Source: JAWKRB01 sp041389885
GTDB lineage: Bacteria > Myxococcota_A > Polyangia > Polyangiales > Ga0077539
Reading direction: 5' to 3'
Assembly: GCA_041389885.1 (NCBI GenBank)
Contig: JAWKRB010000014.1
Location: 148,136-212,135 of the forward strand
DNA length: 64,000 nucleotides
Shown here piece by piece: positions 8,875-18,831 of this stretch. Every line of letters begins with the position of its first letter. Positions within the stretch are counted from its first letter, which is position 1. The translations under genes were made by a program, and so were the position numbers. Below the pieces are notes generated by a model. The model was not told the origin of the DNA. It was given only the letters and a program-made list of their open reading frames with translations, and ran no database searches.

Positions 8875-9475
8875 CGCGAATTCCTCCTCCGACAGGATCA
8901 GTGACGCCGCGGATTACGACCGGGCGGGATTCATGGGACCGTGACTCTTCTCGACCGATTCGGCGACGCGCCCCGCCGGTGTATACGGATCCGACGCGTG
9001 CCGCCTCGAACGACGGCGCTGATGTCTACACGAGTCTCCGAGCGCGTCGCCAGTGTTTCCAACGACCCGCGAGTGATTTTCAGCCCGCCCTCCGACCCCG
9101 GCGGGAGTGGTCACAACTCCCCCACCCCTGGACCGGGGTGCAGAAGCCCTCGAAGTGGGTCGGTGCGCGACCTTGGAGGCGCTCGTTGGGCGGGTGCGAG
9201 GCATCGGGGTGTGGACAGCGAGTCCGGGGAACAAGTTCCCACGATCGCGGTCAAATGTGCGCAATGCTGCTGGTTGACATCGCGAGCGAGCACAAGATAG
9301 CGTCCCGCGGCGCTGCGGTGGACCCGGCTACGAAGACGAGTGTGGTTCGATCCGATGCGCGGCGCGCGGCGTAAATGCCGGCGGCCTCCGGGCGGGTTCA
9401 GTAGAGTGAGTTCATGGGTCCCACGTGCGGTGGTTGGGACGCCGTTTCGACGAAGGTAGAAGGAGCGAGAGCACG
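8875..9475. promoter_or_regulatory. Divergent intergenic region between two Q-R-R motor operons
   Basis: About 600 bases with no convincing gene. Short open frames here have no ribosome site and non-protein-like composition. The region must carry promoters for both operons. A perfect TTGACA hexamer occurs on the plus strand at 9274-9279, with a weak ATAGCG seventeen bases later, but it lies about 170 bases before the plus-strand gene. A purine-rich ribosome site (AAGGAGCGAG) precedes the ATG at 9476. I found no strong terminator or repeat. Confidence 0.5.
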
Positions 9476-10168
9476 ATGCAGTCGGCGCTGATGGAACTGT
9501 TGTTGCTGGCCCAGGAGAACGCACAGCACGCAGAGCGGGGTGGTCTGGCAGGCCTCTACGACAAGCTGGGCTGGCCGTTCTTCGTCAACATCTTCATCTC
9601 GATCATCGTGCTCGCCACCGTGACGGAGCGGGTGATCTTCCTCCTCTCCAAGTTCCGGGTGAACACGAAGGAGCTCCTGGCCCAGGTCCGCAAGCTCGTG
9701 CAGGCCGGCAACATCGACCGCGCCATCAAGCTCTGCGAGGCGGCTGACGCGCCGATCCTGCGGGTGTTCCGCGCCGGCCTGATGCAGGTGAACCGCGGCG
9801 AAGAGGCCGTGGTCGTCGCGATCGAAGAGCAGGTGATGGACATCGAGCCGCAGGTGATGAAGCGCGTCGGCTCGCTCTGGTCCCTCGCCAACATCGCGAC
9901 TCTCTTCGGCCTCCTCGGCACCGTGCTCGGCCTCATCCACACCTTCGAGGCCCTCGACCGCGTCGCCGACCCCGGCGCGCGCCAGCGCCTCCTCGCCCGC
10001 GGCATCTCCGAAGCCATGAACAACACCGCCCTCGGTCTCGGCATCGCCGTGGCGTGCATGACCGCCCACCTTCTGATCCACGGCCAGGCGAAGAAGATCG
10101 TGCAGGACGTTGAGCTCACTTCGGCGAAGCTCACCAGCCTCCTCACCACGAACCGTCAGCAGTCCTGA
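9476..10168 (+). CDS. TolQ/ExbB/MotA-family proton-channel subunit (operon B)
   Basis: 230 residues from ATG 9476, chosen for the purine-rich ribosome site about ten bases upstream. It has an N-terminal membrane helix (FFVNIFISIIVLATVTERVI) and the paired helices around ANIATLFGLLGTVLGLIHTF and NNTALGLGIAVACMTAHLL. It is clearly homologous to the product of the divergent operon (both have the GxxxRAIKLCxxAxAP segment), but the two are diverged paralogues rather than recent copies. It is the first gene of a plus-strand Q-R-R operon. Confidence 0.92.
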   Translation: MQSALMELLLLAQENAQHAERGGLAGLYDKLGWPFFVNIFISIIVLATVTERVIFLLSKFRVNTKELLAQVRKLVQAGNIDRAIKLCEAADAPILRVFRAGLMQVNRGEEAVVVAIEEQVMDIEPQVMKRVGSLWSLANIATLFGLLGTVLGLIHTFEALDRVADPGARQRLLARGISEAMNNTALGLGIAVACMTAHLLIHGQAKKIVQDVELTSAKLTSLLTTNRQQS

Positions 10169-10182
10169 GCTGAGGCGCCGCG

Positions 10183-10821
10183 ATGGCACACTTCACGGCT
10201 GCGCAGCACGCGCTCATCAACCGCAAGAGCAAGCCCAAGGAGCTTGGGCCTGACGAGACCGGCGGTGAGCTGAACATCGTGCCGTTCCTCGACATCATCG
10301 TGAACGTGCTGATCTTCGTGCTCGCCTCCATCGCGACGATCTTCACCGCCACGATCCCCGTGCCCGCGCCGGGTCGGAGCAACACCACCGGCCGCCCCGG
10401 CGCCCAGGGCGAGAGCCTGAACCTCACGGTGCAGATCCTTCAGGAGGGCTACATCATCGGCGCCCGCGGCGGGTTCCTCGCGCCCGGCTGCCGCGACGTG
10501 GCGGGCCGCGGCACCATCGCGGTGCCCAACCTCGCTCAGGCCGACGCCGAGGGGCGCCGCCACGACTTCGCGTCGCTCACCCGGTGCATGCAGTCGATCC
10601 GCCAGCAGTTTGCGGCTGAGGTCGCCGGGGAGGACGGGCACAACATCAACATCTCGGTGAACGCCACGATCCCCTACGGGATCCTCGTGGGCACCATCGA
10701 CGCAGTGCGCGAGAGCCGGCCCGGCGCGTGTCGGCTGCCCGAGGAGTCGCGCCAGGCGGACTACTCGAACACCGACTGCATGTTCCCCAAGGCCACGCTC
10801 GGCGTGCTCCAGAATCGCTGA
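10183..10821 (+). CDS. TolR/ExbD-like subunit with enlarged periplasmic domain (first R of operon B)
   Basis: 212 residues. The transmembrane helix GELNIVPFLDIIVNVLIFVL holds the conserved Asp. The periplasmic region is longer than in typical ExbD and contains several Cys residues (GCRDVAG, TRCMQS, GACRLP, TDCMF), which could form disulfides. It starts 14 bases after the TolQ-like gene and ends 12 bases before the next R gene. The partner Q subunit is almost certainly the upstream gene. Confidence 0.88.
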   Translation: MAHFTAAQHALINRKSKPKELGPDETGGELNIVPFLDIIVNVLIFVLASIATIFTATIPVPAPGRSNTTGRPGAQGESLNLTVQILQEGYIIGARGGFLAPGCRDVAGRGTIAVPNLAQADAEGRRHDFASLTRCMQSIRQQFAAEVAGEDGHNINISVNATIPYGILVGTIDAVRESRPGACRLPEESRQADYSNTDCMFPKATLGVLQNR

Positions 10822-10833
10822 GGAGAGGACCCG

Positions 10834-11400
10834 ATGAGCACAGCCTCGCAGAAGAAGGCCACCTCGCTCGACGTGAAGCGCGAGACGGTGCGGAGGGCCC
10901 GCAAGCGCAAGACCGAGCACCTCTCCGAAGACCTCAACGTCGTGCCCATGATGGACATGATGGTGATCATCCTGGTCTTCCTCCTGAGCTCGCTCTCTTC
11001 GTCGTCGGCGAACATCCCCCAGGGCGACGACCTCCGGCTGCCGCAGTCGACGGTGGCGACCAGCCCGTCCAACGCCCTGCAGGTCATCGTCTCGCGGGTC
11101 TCGATCTCGGTGAACGGGCGCTTCATCACGGCGCTCCGCAACGGCACCGTCGACCCGTCGCAGAAGCGCGGGCAGAACAACGCCGACTACACGATCATCC
11201 CCCTGGCCGACGTGATGCGCGACCAGTTCCAGGCCGCGCAGTCGGTCGCCCAGCGATCGGGGCGGCCCTTCAACGGCGAGATCGCGATCATCGCCGACCG
11301 CGGCCTCCCGAGCCGCACCGTGTACGAGGTGCTCTACACCTGCGGGCAGCACGGCTTCGCGAACTTTCAGCTCCTCGTGCTCAAGGGCCGCGAGGCCTGA
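10834..11400 (+). CDS. TolR/ExbD-like subunit (second R of operon B)
   Basis: 188 residues with a basic N-terminus, then LNVVPMMDMMVIILVFLLSS, the single helix with the proton-accepting Asp, then a periplasmic ExbD fold. It follows an AGGAGAGG ribosome site. It completes the Q-R-R set of operon B. The C-terminal sequence (YTCGQHGFANFQLLVLKG) is similar to the second R of operon A (ARTCAAAGFVRLNFAVTKG), which supports the view that the two operons arose by duplication of a whole cassette. Confidence 0.9.
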   Translation: MSTASQKKATSLDVKRETVRRARKRKTEHLSEDLNVVPMMDMMVIILVFLLSSLSSSSANIPQGDDLRLPQSTVATSPSNALQVIVSRVSISVNGRFITALRNGTVDPSQKRGQNNADYTIIPLADVMRDQFQAAQSVAQRSGRPFNGEIAIIADRGLPSRTVYEVLYTCGQHGFANFQLLVLKGREA

Positions 11401-11448
11401 TTTCGTCGCGCGGTTGCGCCGGCGCCTCGGCCGTGCGAGATCGCGCCC

Positions 11449-11556
11449 ATGATCTGGACCAAGATCCTCGCCCTCACCCTCGTCGTCAGCCTCGTCGGGG
11501 GCCTCCTCCACCTCGGTAGCAAGATCCCGCCGAACGACCGCGGCGGCGAGGGCTAG
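11449..11556 (+). CDS. Small single-pass membrane protein after operon B
   Basis: A 35-residue frame from ATG 11449 with one clear hydrophobic helix (ILALTLVVSLVGGLLHLG) and a short polar tail. It starts 48 bases after the second R gene on the same strand and is probably co-transcribed. No strong ribosome site is visible and I recognise no family, so it may be a true small membrane subunit or a chance frame. Confidence 0.45.
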   Translation: MIWTKILALTLVVSLVGGLLHLGSKIPPNDRGGEG

Positions 11557-11857
11557 ACCGCCGGCGGGTTGAGGCGCTGGCGGCGTAGGCGACCCGCGGG
11601 CTTCGCGCGGGTCCGCGGCGTCGTGAATTCGTCGGGGGTGACGGGGGTTAGCGGCCTATCGTCGCGATGTGCGTAGGCTGACGGCGGAGTTTGCGCGCGC
11701 TCGCGCGCTCTGGACCCGCGGCGTGGCCCGCTTGTTGCGCTGAACCCCGGCGCTCGGCCAGCGATGGCCCATTGACAATCGGCCGACGGGGTTGTGAAAG
11801 TCCGCCCCCGATTAGCCCTGTCGGCGCGCACGCGCTGACCCGCATGGAGACTCAGTC
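11557..11857. promoter_or_regulatory. Intergenic region with hairpin and candidate promoter
   Basis: About 300 bases without a gene. A GC-rich hairpin, GACCCGCG / CGCGGGTC, lies near 11592-11614 but lacks a T tract. A perfect TTGACA at 11772-11777 is followed seventeen bases later by TGAAAG, a poor -10. It lies about 80 bases before the outer-membrane protein gene and is the best promoter candidate for it. Confidence 0.4.
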
Positions 11858-12997
11858 ATGACGAAGTTGGTGATGGCGACGACGCTGGCGGCTCTTACGC
11901 TGCCGTGCGTCGCTCAGGCGCAGCAGGCCGCGTCAAGCGCGACGACCCCGGCCGGTCCCACGGCCCCCGCTGCCGCCGCCGCGCCCGCCGCCGCGCCCGC
12001 CGCCGCGCCCGCTGCGCCCCCTGCGCCGCTGTTCTGGCGGCAGTCGGTGTTCAACCTCACCGTCAGCGCGAACATGAACAACTTCGCGCCGTCGCTGCAG
12101 CTCACGCGCAACCAGACCGTCGACATGTCGCTGTCGCTGCGGCCGCGCTTCACGCTCTCGCGCATGTTCCAGATCCGCGCGGGCCTCGACCTTCGCTACG
12201 AGTTCACGAACTCCGACACCACCGCGACGATCAACGAGCCGACCTTCGGCGACCCCTTCGTCGACCTCTGGATCACGGGCATCCCGGCGGTGGGTCCGCT
12301 GAAGTTCTGGGTCGCGCCGCGCCTTCAGTTCCCGGTGTCGCCGGGCAGCCGCGCGGCGACCACCGTGCTCACCACGGGCCTGGTCGTGCAGGCGGCCCTC
12401 GGCGTCGACCACTTTCTCGGCGGCGACCTGACGCTCGTCGCGCAGGGCATCTACACGCACAGCTTCAACCAGTACACGACCCCCGAGACGCGCACCGAGT
12501 TCCGCCCGGCGTGCTTCGGCGGCCCTGGCGACACGGGCTGCGCGAACCAGCTCAGCGGCATCGCGAACACGCAGGACGTGCTGAGCTGGGCCTTCATCGT
12601 CGCGCCCTCCTGGGGCATCTTCAGCCCGGGTCTGTTCTTCCGCATGACCCACGCGTTCCCGTACTCCGTGAGCAGCCTTGAGGGGCTGTCGAACACGGGC
12701 TCGGCGCCGCCGCGGGTGCGTCAGTCGACCTTCTTCGCGGGCTGGATCGACGTGAACGCCACCCCGTGGTTCACCGTCGAGGTGGGCTACTCGATGGGCC
12801 GCAACCTGCTGCGCGCCGACGGCACCATCGGAAACCCGATCTGGGACGAGGCGCAGGACATGCGCCTCTACGTCTCCACCGTGTTCACCCTCGACCGTCT
12901 GTATCAGGCGATCCGCGGCGGCGGCCGGTCGAACTCCGGCGTGATCCGTACGCAAAACAGTCCTCAGCGCGGCCCCGCGGCCGTCGCGATCTTCTGA
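11858..12997 (+). CDS. Secreted, probably outer-membrane beta-barrel protein
   Basis: 379 residues. Residues 1-21 are a signal peptide ending AQA. A Pro/Ala-rich linker (about 25-55) follows, then a long beta-rich region with alternating hydrophobic residues that ends in an aromatic-containing segment (VAIF at the very C-terminus). This is typical of outer-membrane barrels, in which the last residue is aromatic. No specific porin or transport family can be named. It stands alone, about 300 bases after the motor operon. Confidence 0.7.
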   Translation: MTKLVMATTLAALTLPCVAQAQQAASSATTPAGPTAPAAAAAPAAAPAAAPAAPPAPLFWRQSVFNLTVSANMNNFAPSLQLTRNQTVDMSLSLRPRFTLSRMFQIRAGLDLRYEFTNSDTTATINEPTFGDPFVDLWITGIPAVGPLKFWVAPRLQFPVSPGSRAATTVLTTGLVVQAALGVDHFLGGDLTLVAQGIYTHSFNQYTTPETRTEFRPACFGGPGDTGCANQLSGIANTQDVLSWAFIVAPSWGIFSPGLFFRMTHAFPYSVSSLEGLSNTGSAPPRVRQSTFFAGWIDVNATPWFTVEVGYSMGRNLLRADGTIGNPIWDEAQDMRLYVSTVFTLDRLYQAIRGGGRSNSGVIRTQNSPQRGPAAVAIF

Positions 12998-13095
12998 TCG
13001 ACGCAGCGGCTTCCCAAAGCCACTTCGCAGACCCTATGCTCCCTGCCCGCGCGACGTGGCCGTTCACGAGCCGCGCGACAACGAGGGATGCACCC

Positions 13096-14041
13096 GTGCC
13101 CGATGACCTCACCCTTCGCCGGTCGCTGTACCGGCAGATGCTGCTGATCCGGCGCTTCGAGGAGGCCTCTGCCAAGGCCTACTCGCAGGGAAAGATCGGC
13201 GGCTTTCTGCACCTCTACATTGGCCAGGAGGCCAGCGCGGTCGGCGCGCTCTCCGCGTTGCGTGAGAGCGACTACGTCCTGGGGACCTACCGCGACCACG
13301 GCCTCGCGCTCGCCCGGGGGATGTCGGCGCGCTCGTGCATGGCGGAGCTCTTCGGCAAGGTCACCGGCTGCTCCAAGGGCCTCGGCGGGAGCATGCACTT
13401 CTTCGACGCCGAGAAGCGGATGCTCGGCGGCTACGGCATCGTCGGCGGCCACGTGCCGCTCGCGGCGGGCGTCGCCTTCGCGGCGAAGTATCGCGGCGAC
13501 GGCGACGTGGTGCTGTGCTTCCTCGGCGAGGGCGCGGTCAGCATTGGTGACTTTAACGAGGCGCGCTCGCTCGCCGCGCTGTGGAAGCTTCCGCTGGTCA
13601 CGATCGTGGAGAACAACGAGTACTCCATGGGCACGCCGCTCGAGCGCTCGCTCGCGGTGCCCGACACCAGCCTCAAGGCGCTCGCCTACGGCATGGCTCG
13701 GGACCACTTCGTCGCGGACGATGTGATGACCGTGCGGAGCCGCGTCGGGGCCGCGGTGGCGCGCGCGCGCGAGGAGTCGCTGCCCACCCTCATCGAGATC
13801 CGCACGTACCGCTACCGCGGCCACTCGATGAGCGACCCCGGGCGCTACCGCACGGCGGAGGAGGTCGAGGCGCATCGCAAGCAAGACGCGATGCTGCGCC
13901 TCGCGCAGGAGCTCCGAGACGCGGGGGACGAGGCCGCGCTCGCGGCGGCGGAGGCCGAGGTCGAGGCCGAGGTCGAAGACGCGGTGCGCTTCGCCGAGGA
14001 GAGCGAGCAGCCGGGCGAGGAGCTCATCGAGGCGTACACCT

Positions 14042-14049
<8 letters not shown>
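13096..14049 (+). CDS. pdhA: Pyruvate dehydrogenase E1 component, alpha subunit
   Basis: 317 residues from GTG 13096, preferred because GAGGGA lies seven bases upstream. An ATG at 13036 has no ribosome site and would add an unusual 20-residue stretch. The thiamine diphosphate motif begins GDGDVVLCFLGEGA and runs to an NN motif (ENNEYSMGT). The phosphorylation-loop equivalent TYRYRGHSMSDPGRYRT is typical of the E1 alpha family. The E1 alpha/beta heterotetramer decarboxylates pyruvate and acetylates E2 lipoyl groups. It overlaps the beta gene by eight bases. An acetoin or branched-chain enzyme is less likely but not excluded. Confidence 0.9.
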
Positions 14050-15019
<970 letters not shown>

Positions 15020-15033
15020 AGGAGTTACGAGCC

Positions 15034-16278
15034 GTGGCCAAGATCATCGAGTTGCCGAAGCTGTCGCCGACCATGGAGGAGGGGACGCTCGTTCGCTGGG
15101 CCAAGAAGGTGGGCGACGCCGTCGACATCGACGACCTCCTCGCCGAGGTCGAGACCGACAAGGCCACCATGGAGTTTCGCGCCTTCGACCGCGGCACGAT
15201 CCTCAAGCTCCTCGTCGAGGAGGGGGCGTTGGTCCGACTCGGCGCGCCCGTGGCCGTCTTCGGATCACCCGGCGAGGACGTCTCGGCCCTCAAGGTCGGC
15301 GCGCCGGCGGAGGACTCGAAGGCGCCCGAGCCGCCCGCCGAGCCCGCCCGGTCGTCGTCGCCCAAGACCATCCCCCCGAAGAGCCGCGGGGGCGAAGAGC
15401 CCGCGGCGTCCGCGGTGCGCGGGGAGCGAGGGGTGGCCGGGGCGATCCTGGCGCCGAGCTCGCCGAGGGTGCGCCGCCTCGCGAGGGAGGCTGACATCGA
15501 CCTCGACTCGGTGCAGGGCACGGGCCGCCGGGGGAGGGTGGGCGAGGCCGACCTGGCCGCGCCTGCCGTCGATCTCTCGAGGGTCGTGCGCGAGGGCGAC
15601 TCGGTCTCCGACGCGTCTTCGATGCGCCGCACGATCGCCCGCCGGCTGGTCGAGGCGAAGCAGAGCGTGCCGCACTTCTACCTCGAGGTCGACCTCGACG
15701 TCGAAGCCCTGCTAGAGCTCCGGCAGCAGATCAACGCGGCGGGCGCCCCCGACGCGAAGGTCTCCGTGAACGACCTGTTGATCCGAGCCTGCGCGCTGAG
15801 CCTCCGCGCGGTGCCCGAGGCCAACGCGTCGTGGATCGGAGGCAAGGTCGTGCGCTACGGCCGCGTCGACGTCTCCGTGGCGGTGGCCATCGACGACGGG
15901 CTCGTCACCCCCGTGGTGCGCGGCGCCGACGGGATGACCGTGTCTGCCATCGCCGCGGTCGTGCGCGACCTCGCGGCGCGCGCCCGCGCGCGCAAGCTCA
16001 GCCTCGAGGAGATGCAGGGGGGGACCTTCTCCATCTCGAACCTCGGGATGATGGGCGTCGACCGCTTCGCGGCGGTGATCAACCCCCCGGAGAGCATGAT
16101 CCTCGCGGTGGGGGCGGCGAGGGAGGTGCCCGTCGTGAAGGGCGGCGTGGTGGTGCCGGGTCGGCGTTGCGCCGTCACGCTCTCGTGCGACCACCGGGTC
16201 GTCGACGGCGCGCTGGGCGCGAGGTGGCTGCAGGCGCTCCGTGGATACGTCGAGAACCCGATGCGGATCCTCGCGTGA
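15034..16278 (+). CDS. pdhC: Dihydrolipoamide acetyltransferase (pyruvate dehydrogenase E2)
   Basis: 414 residues. It carries one lipoyl domain at 1-78 with the lipoylation Lys43 in ETDKATMEF. A Pro/Ala/Ser linker and a peripheral subunit-binding domain around SSPRVRRLAREADIDL (about 138-172) follow. The catalytic domain ends in SCDHRVVDGALGARWL, with the active-site His of DHRVVDG. The enzyme transfers acetyl groups to CoA and forms the complex core. GTG at 15034 follows GAAGGAG by about ten bases. Confidence 0.95.
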   Translation: MAKIIELPKLSPTMEEGTLVRWAKKVGDAVDIDDLLAEVETDKATMEFRAFDRGTILKLLVEEGALVRLGAPVAVFGSPGEDVSALKVGAPAEDSKAPEPPAEPARSSSPKTIPPKSRGGEEPAASAVRGERGVAGAILAPSSPRVRRLAREADIDLDSVQGTGRRGRVGEADLAAPAVDLSRVVREGDSVSDASSMRRTIARRLVEAKQSVPHFYLEVDLDVEALLELRQQINAAGAPDAKVSVNDLLIRACALSLRAVPEANASWIGGKVVRYGRVDVSVAVAIDDGLVTPVVRGADGMTVSAIAAVVRDLAARARARKLSLEEMQGGTFSISNLGMMGVDRFAAVINPPESMILAVGAAREVPVVKGGVVVPGRRCAVTLSCDHRVVDGALGARWLQALRGYVENPMRILA

Positions 16279-16318
16279 GTTCTGGCTCGCGCCACACCAC
16301 CGCCGCGGTGCTAGGATC

Positions 16319-16765
16319 GTGAGCGCCATGGTCATCTCGCGTCTCTTCATCGCGCAAGACGCGCTCGACGTCTGGGTCGCCGAGGGGCGGGGGGAGGTGG
16401 TGCTCGACGAGCTCACCGATCACGCCTCCAAGCGGCGCTTTCGCTTGAGGGAGGGCGTGCGCTTCGTCGCCGAGGTCACCGGCGCGCCCGACGCCCACGG
16501 CCTCGTGGGCAAGGTGAAGGACGTCGAGCAGCTGGCGGCGCTGGAGGGCGAGCACCTGGCCGACTCGGTGATCATCGGCGACAACGCCTACCAGGTGCAG
16601 CAGGGCTTCGTCGGCGTGCCCCTGGTCGAAGAGGCCGCGGCGAGCGCGCGGTCGGCGTCCGAGGCGCCGCTCCTCGCGCCGCAAGCCCCCCCCGACCTGA
16701 GCCCGGGCGCCCAGCGGCAGACCATCGCCGCGCTCCAGGCCTTCTTCTTGAACAACGTGAAGTAG
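16319..16765 (+). CDS. Conserved-looking hypothetical protein
   Basis: A 148-residue frame if read from GTG 16319, or 145 residues from ATG 16328; neither start has a strong ribosome site. The N-terminal 100 residues form a mixed alpha/beta domain (MVISRLFIAQDALDVWVAEG). The C-terminal 35 residues are Ala/Pro-rich, ending in a helix (QRQTIAALQAFFLNNVK). I do not recognise a family. It sits between the pdh operon and the heme operon on the same strand. Confidence 0.6.
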   Translation: MSAMVISRLFIAQDALDVWVAEGRGEVVLDELTDHASKRRFRLREGVRFVAEVTGAPDAHGLVGKVKDVEQLAALEGEHLADSVIIGDNAYQVQQGFVGVPLVEEAAASARSASEAPLLAPQAPPDLSPGAQRQTIAALQAFFLNNVK

Positions 16766-16784
16766 CCCTCGAGCCCGTTTCGCC

Positions 16785-17569
16785 GTGCACGACCTCTTGT
16801 TCCTCGCCGCCGCGGTCCTCTACGGGGTCGCCTCCATCGCGCTCCTCGCGCACCTCGCGAAGGGGACCGACGGCGCGCCCGCGCGGCTGGGCCCGAGGCT
16901 GATGGCGGGCGCCGCGGCGCTGCACCTGCTGCATGATCTCCTGCGGTGGTCCTCGGGCGCGGGGCCCTTCGGGGGCTCCGAGAGGGCCTGTCGACCCTCG
17001 CCCTGCTGATGGTGGGGGCTTCTTCGCCGTGCACTGGCGCGCGCCGCACCGGCGGCGTCGGCGCGTTCGTCGCGCCGCTCGCGTTGCTGGCGCTGCTGGC
17101 CTCCCGCGCCGCGAGTGATCGGGAGGGCGCTCCGGGGGGCGCGCTCCTCGCGATGCACGTCGGCAGCGTGCTGGTCGCGACGGCGGCGTTCACCGTGGCC
17201 GCCGCGATGGCCGCGGCGTACCTGCTCCAGGAGCGAGAGCTGAAGCAGAAGCGCCTCGGAGGGATCTTTCGACGCCTGCCCTCTCTCGAGGTGATGGACA
17301 CCTACTCGTTTCGCTGCGTCGCCCTCGGTCTGCCCGCGCTCACGCTCGGCATCGTCGCGGGGCTGTTCGTGAGCGCGCGGGCCGCCACCGGCGCCACGGG
17401 CGCGTGGCAGCAGTACGTCGCCCTGGGGGTCTGGGCCGTGTTCGCGGCGGTGCTCGTGCTGCGCGTGGTCGCGGGCTGGCGCGGGCGTCGCGGCGCCATC
17501 GGGACGCTCCTGGGCTACGCGTGCGCGCTCACGGTCCTGGCGGGCTACTTCCTGCGGGGGGTGGTGTGA
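16785..17569 (+). CDS. HemX/CcsA-like cytochrome c assembly membrane protein, interrupted by frameshift(s)
   Basis: The N-terminal part is read from GTG 16785 (HDLLFLAAAVLYGVASIALL, then LLHDLLRW). It breaks in a GGGGG run near 16971-16975 and continues in another frame as LREGLSTLALLMVGA. From about 17060 to 17569 the frame reads VGAFVAPLALLALL, LLQERELKQKRLGGIFRRLPS, then several membrane helices. One extra G restores the first junction. Between 17016 and 17060 the third frame reads FFAVHWRAPHRR, which fits the family better than the in-frame string, so a second compensated shift is possible. The family is found next to hemA, as here, with a GTGA overlap. Confidence 0.7.
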
Positions 17570-18831
17570 GCGTGGGCGTCGTGGTGGTCGGCGTGAATCA
17601 TCGGAGCGCGTCGGTGGAGCTGCGCGAGCGCCTCGCCGTCGCGTCGGACGCGATCGAGGAGGCGGTGCGCGGCGTTCGCGCGCTCGACGGCGTGCGCGAG
17701 GCCGTGCTCGTCGCGACCTGCAACCGGGTCGAGGTCTACGCCGCGGGCGACGACGACGATCGGGTCGCGCGCGCCGCGCAGGCCTTCTTCGCCTCGCGGG
17801 GCGCCGACGACGCGCAGCGCTACGAGCACCGCGGGGGCGACGCCGTGCGCCACGCCTTCAGGGTGTGCGCGAGCCTCGACTCGATGGTCGTGGGCGAGCC
17901 GCAGATCCTGGGGCAGGTGAAGGAGGCGTACAGCGTCGCCAAGGCCGCGGGCTGCGTCGGCGCGAGCCTCTCGAGGCTGATGTCTCACGCGTTCCTCGCG
18001 GCGAAGCGCGTTCGCACCGAGACCGGGATCGCGTCGGGGCAGGTGTCGGTGGCGAGCGTCGCGGCCGACCTCGCGCGGGGGATCTTCGGCGACCTCAAGG
18101 GCCGCAGGGTGCTCGTGGTGGGCGCGGGCAAGATGGCGCTCGGGGCCGCGCGCAGCCTCGTGCGGCACGGCGCGCAGCTCGCGGTGGCGAACAGGAGCTT
18201 CGCCCGCGCTGAGGCCCTGGCGAAGGAGCAGGGCGGCACCGCGCACCCCTTCAGCGACCTCACGATGCTGTTGCAGCACTGCGACGTGGTGGTGTGCTCG
18301 ACCGGCGCGCAGGGCTACGTGCTCTCGAGGGACCTCGTGCAGTCTGCGATGCGCGCTCGGCGCGGCCGCTCGCTGTTCATCATCGACATCACCGTGCCGC
18401 GCAACGTCGACCCCAGGGTCGGCGACCTCGACAGCGTGTACCTCTACGACCTCGACGACCTGGAGCAGATCGTCGCCGAGGGAGGCAGGACCCGCAGCGA
18501 GGCGCGGCAGGCGGCCGAGGACATCGTGTCGGAGGAGGTCGTCGGCTTCGTCCGGGCGGAGCGGGAGAAGGTCGGCGCGGGGCCCACCATCGCGGCGATT
18601 CGTCAGCGGTATCGCGCCGCGGCGCAGGCGGAGCTCGAGCGCTCCTTCGCGCAGCGGCTGAAGCACCTCAAGGAAGACGAGCGAAAGGCCGTGGAGGCGA
18701 TGATCGAGGCGTATACGAACAAGGTGCTGCACGCGCCGACGATGGCCCTCCGCGCGGCGGGGAGCTCGGGCGATGACGCGCTCCTCAGCGCCGCGCAGAC
18801 GATCTTCGGGCTCGCGGAGGGCGGGTCGTGA
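17566..18831 (+). CDS. hemA: Glutamyl-tRNA reductase
   Basis: 421 residues. GVNHRSASVELRERLA at the start and ATCNRVEVYA with the catalytic Cys at about residue 52 are the HemA signatures. The NADPH-binding domain begins at VLVVGAGKMALGAARSL, and a C-terminal dimerisation helix follows. The enzyme reduces glutamyl-tRNA(Glu) to glutamate-1-semialdehyde, the first committed step of tetrapyrrole synthesis by the C5 route. The GTG start overlaps the upstream stop, and the 3' end overlaps hemC by four bases, so translation is coupled. Confidence 0.96.
   Translation: MSVGVVVVGVNHRSASVELRERLAVASDAIEEAVRGVRALDGVREAVLVATCNRVEVYAAGDDDDRVARAAQAFFASRGADDAQRYEHRGGDAVRHAFRVCASLDSMVVGEPQILGQVKEAYSVAKAAGCVGASLSRLMSHAFLAAKRVRTETGIASGQVSVASVAADLARGIFGDLKGRRVLVVGAGKMALGAARSLVRHGAQLAVANRSFARAEALAKEQGGTAHPFSDLTMLLQHCDVVVCSTGAQGYVLSRDLVQSAMRARRGRSLFIIDITVPRNVDPRVGDLDSVYLYDLDDLEQIVAEGGRTRSEARQAAEDIVSEEVVGFVRAEREKVGAGPTIAAIRQRYRAAAQAELERSFAQRLKHLKEDERKAVEAMIEAYTNKVLHAPTMALRAAGSSGDDALLSAAQTIFGLAEGGS

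Noticed and set aside
9274..9302. A strong promoter for the TolQ-like gene at 9476
   Set aside because: The -35 is perfect but the -10 is poor and the site lies about 170 bases from the start codon, so I mention it only as a candidate.
13036..13095. ATG 13036 as the start of pdhA
   Set aside because: It lacks a ribosome site and adds a non-conserved 20-residue stretch. GTG 13096 has GAGGGA at good spacing.
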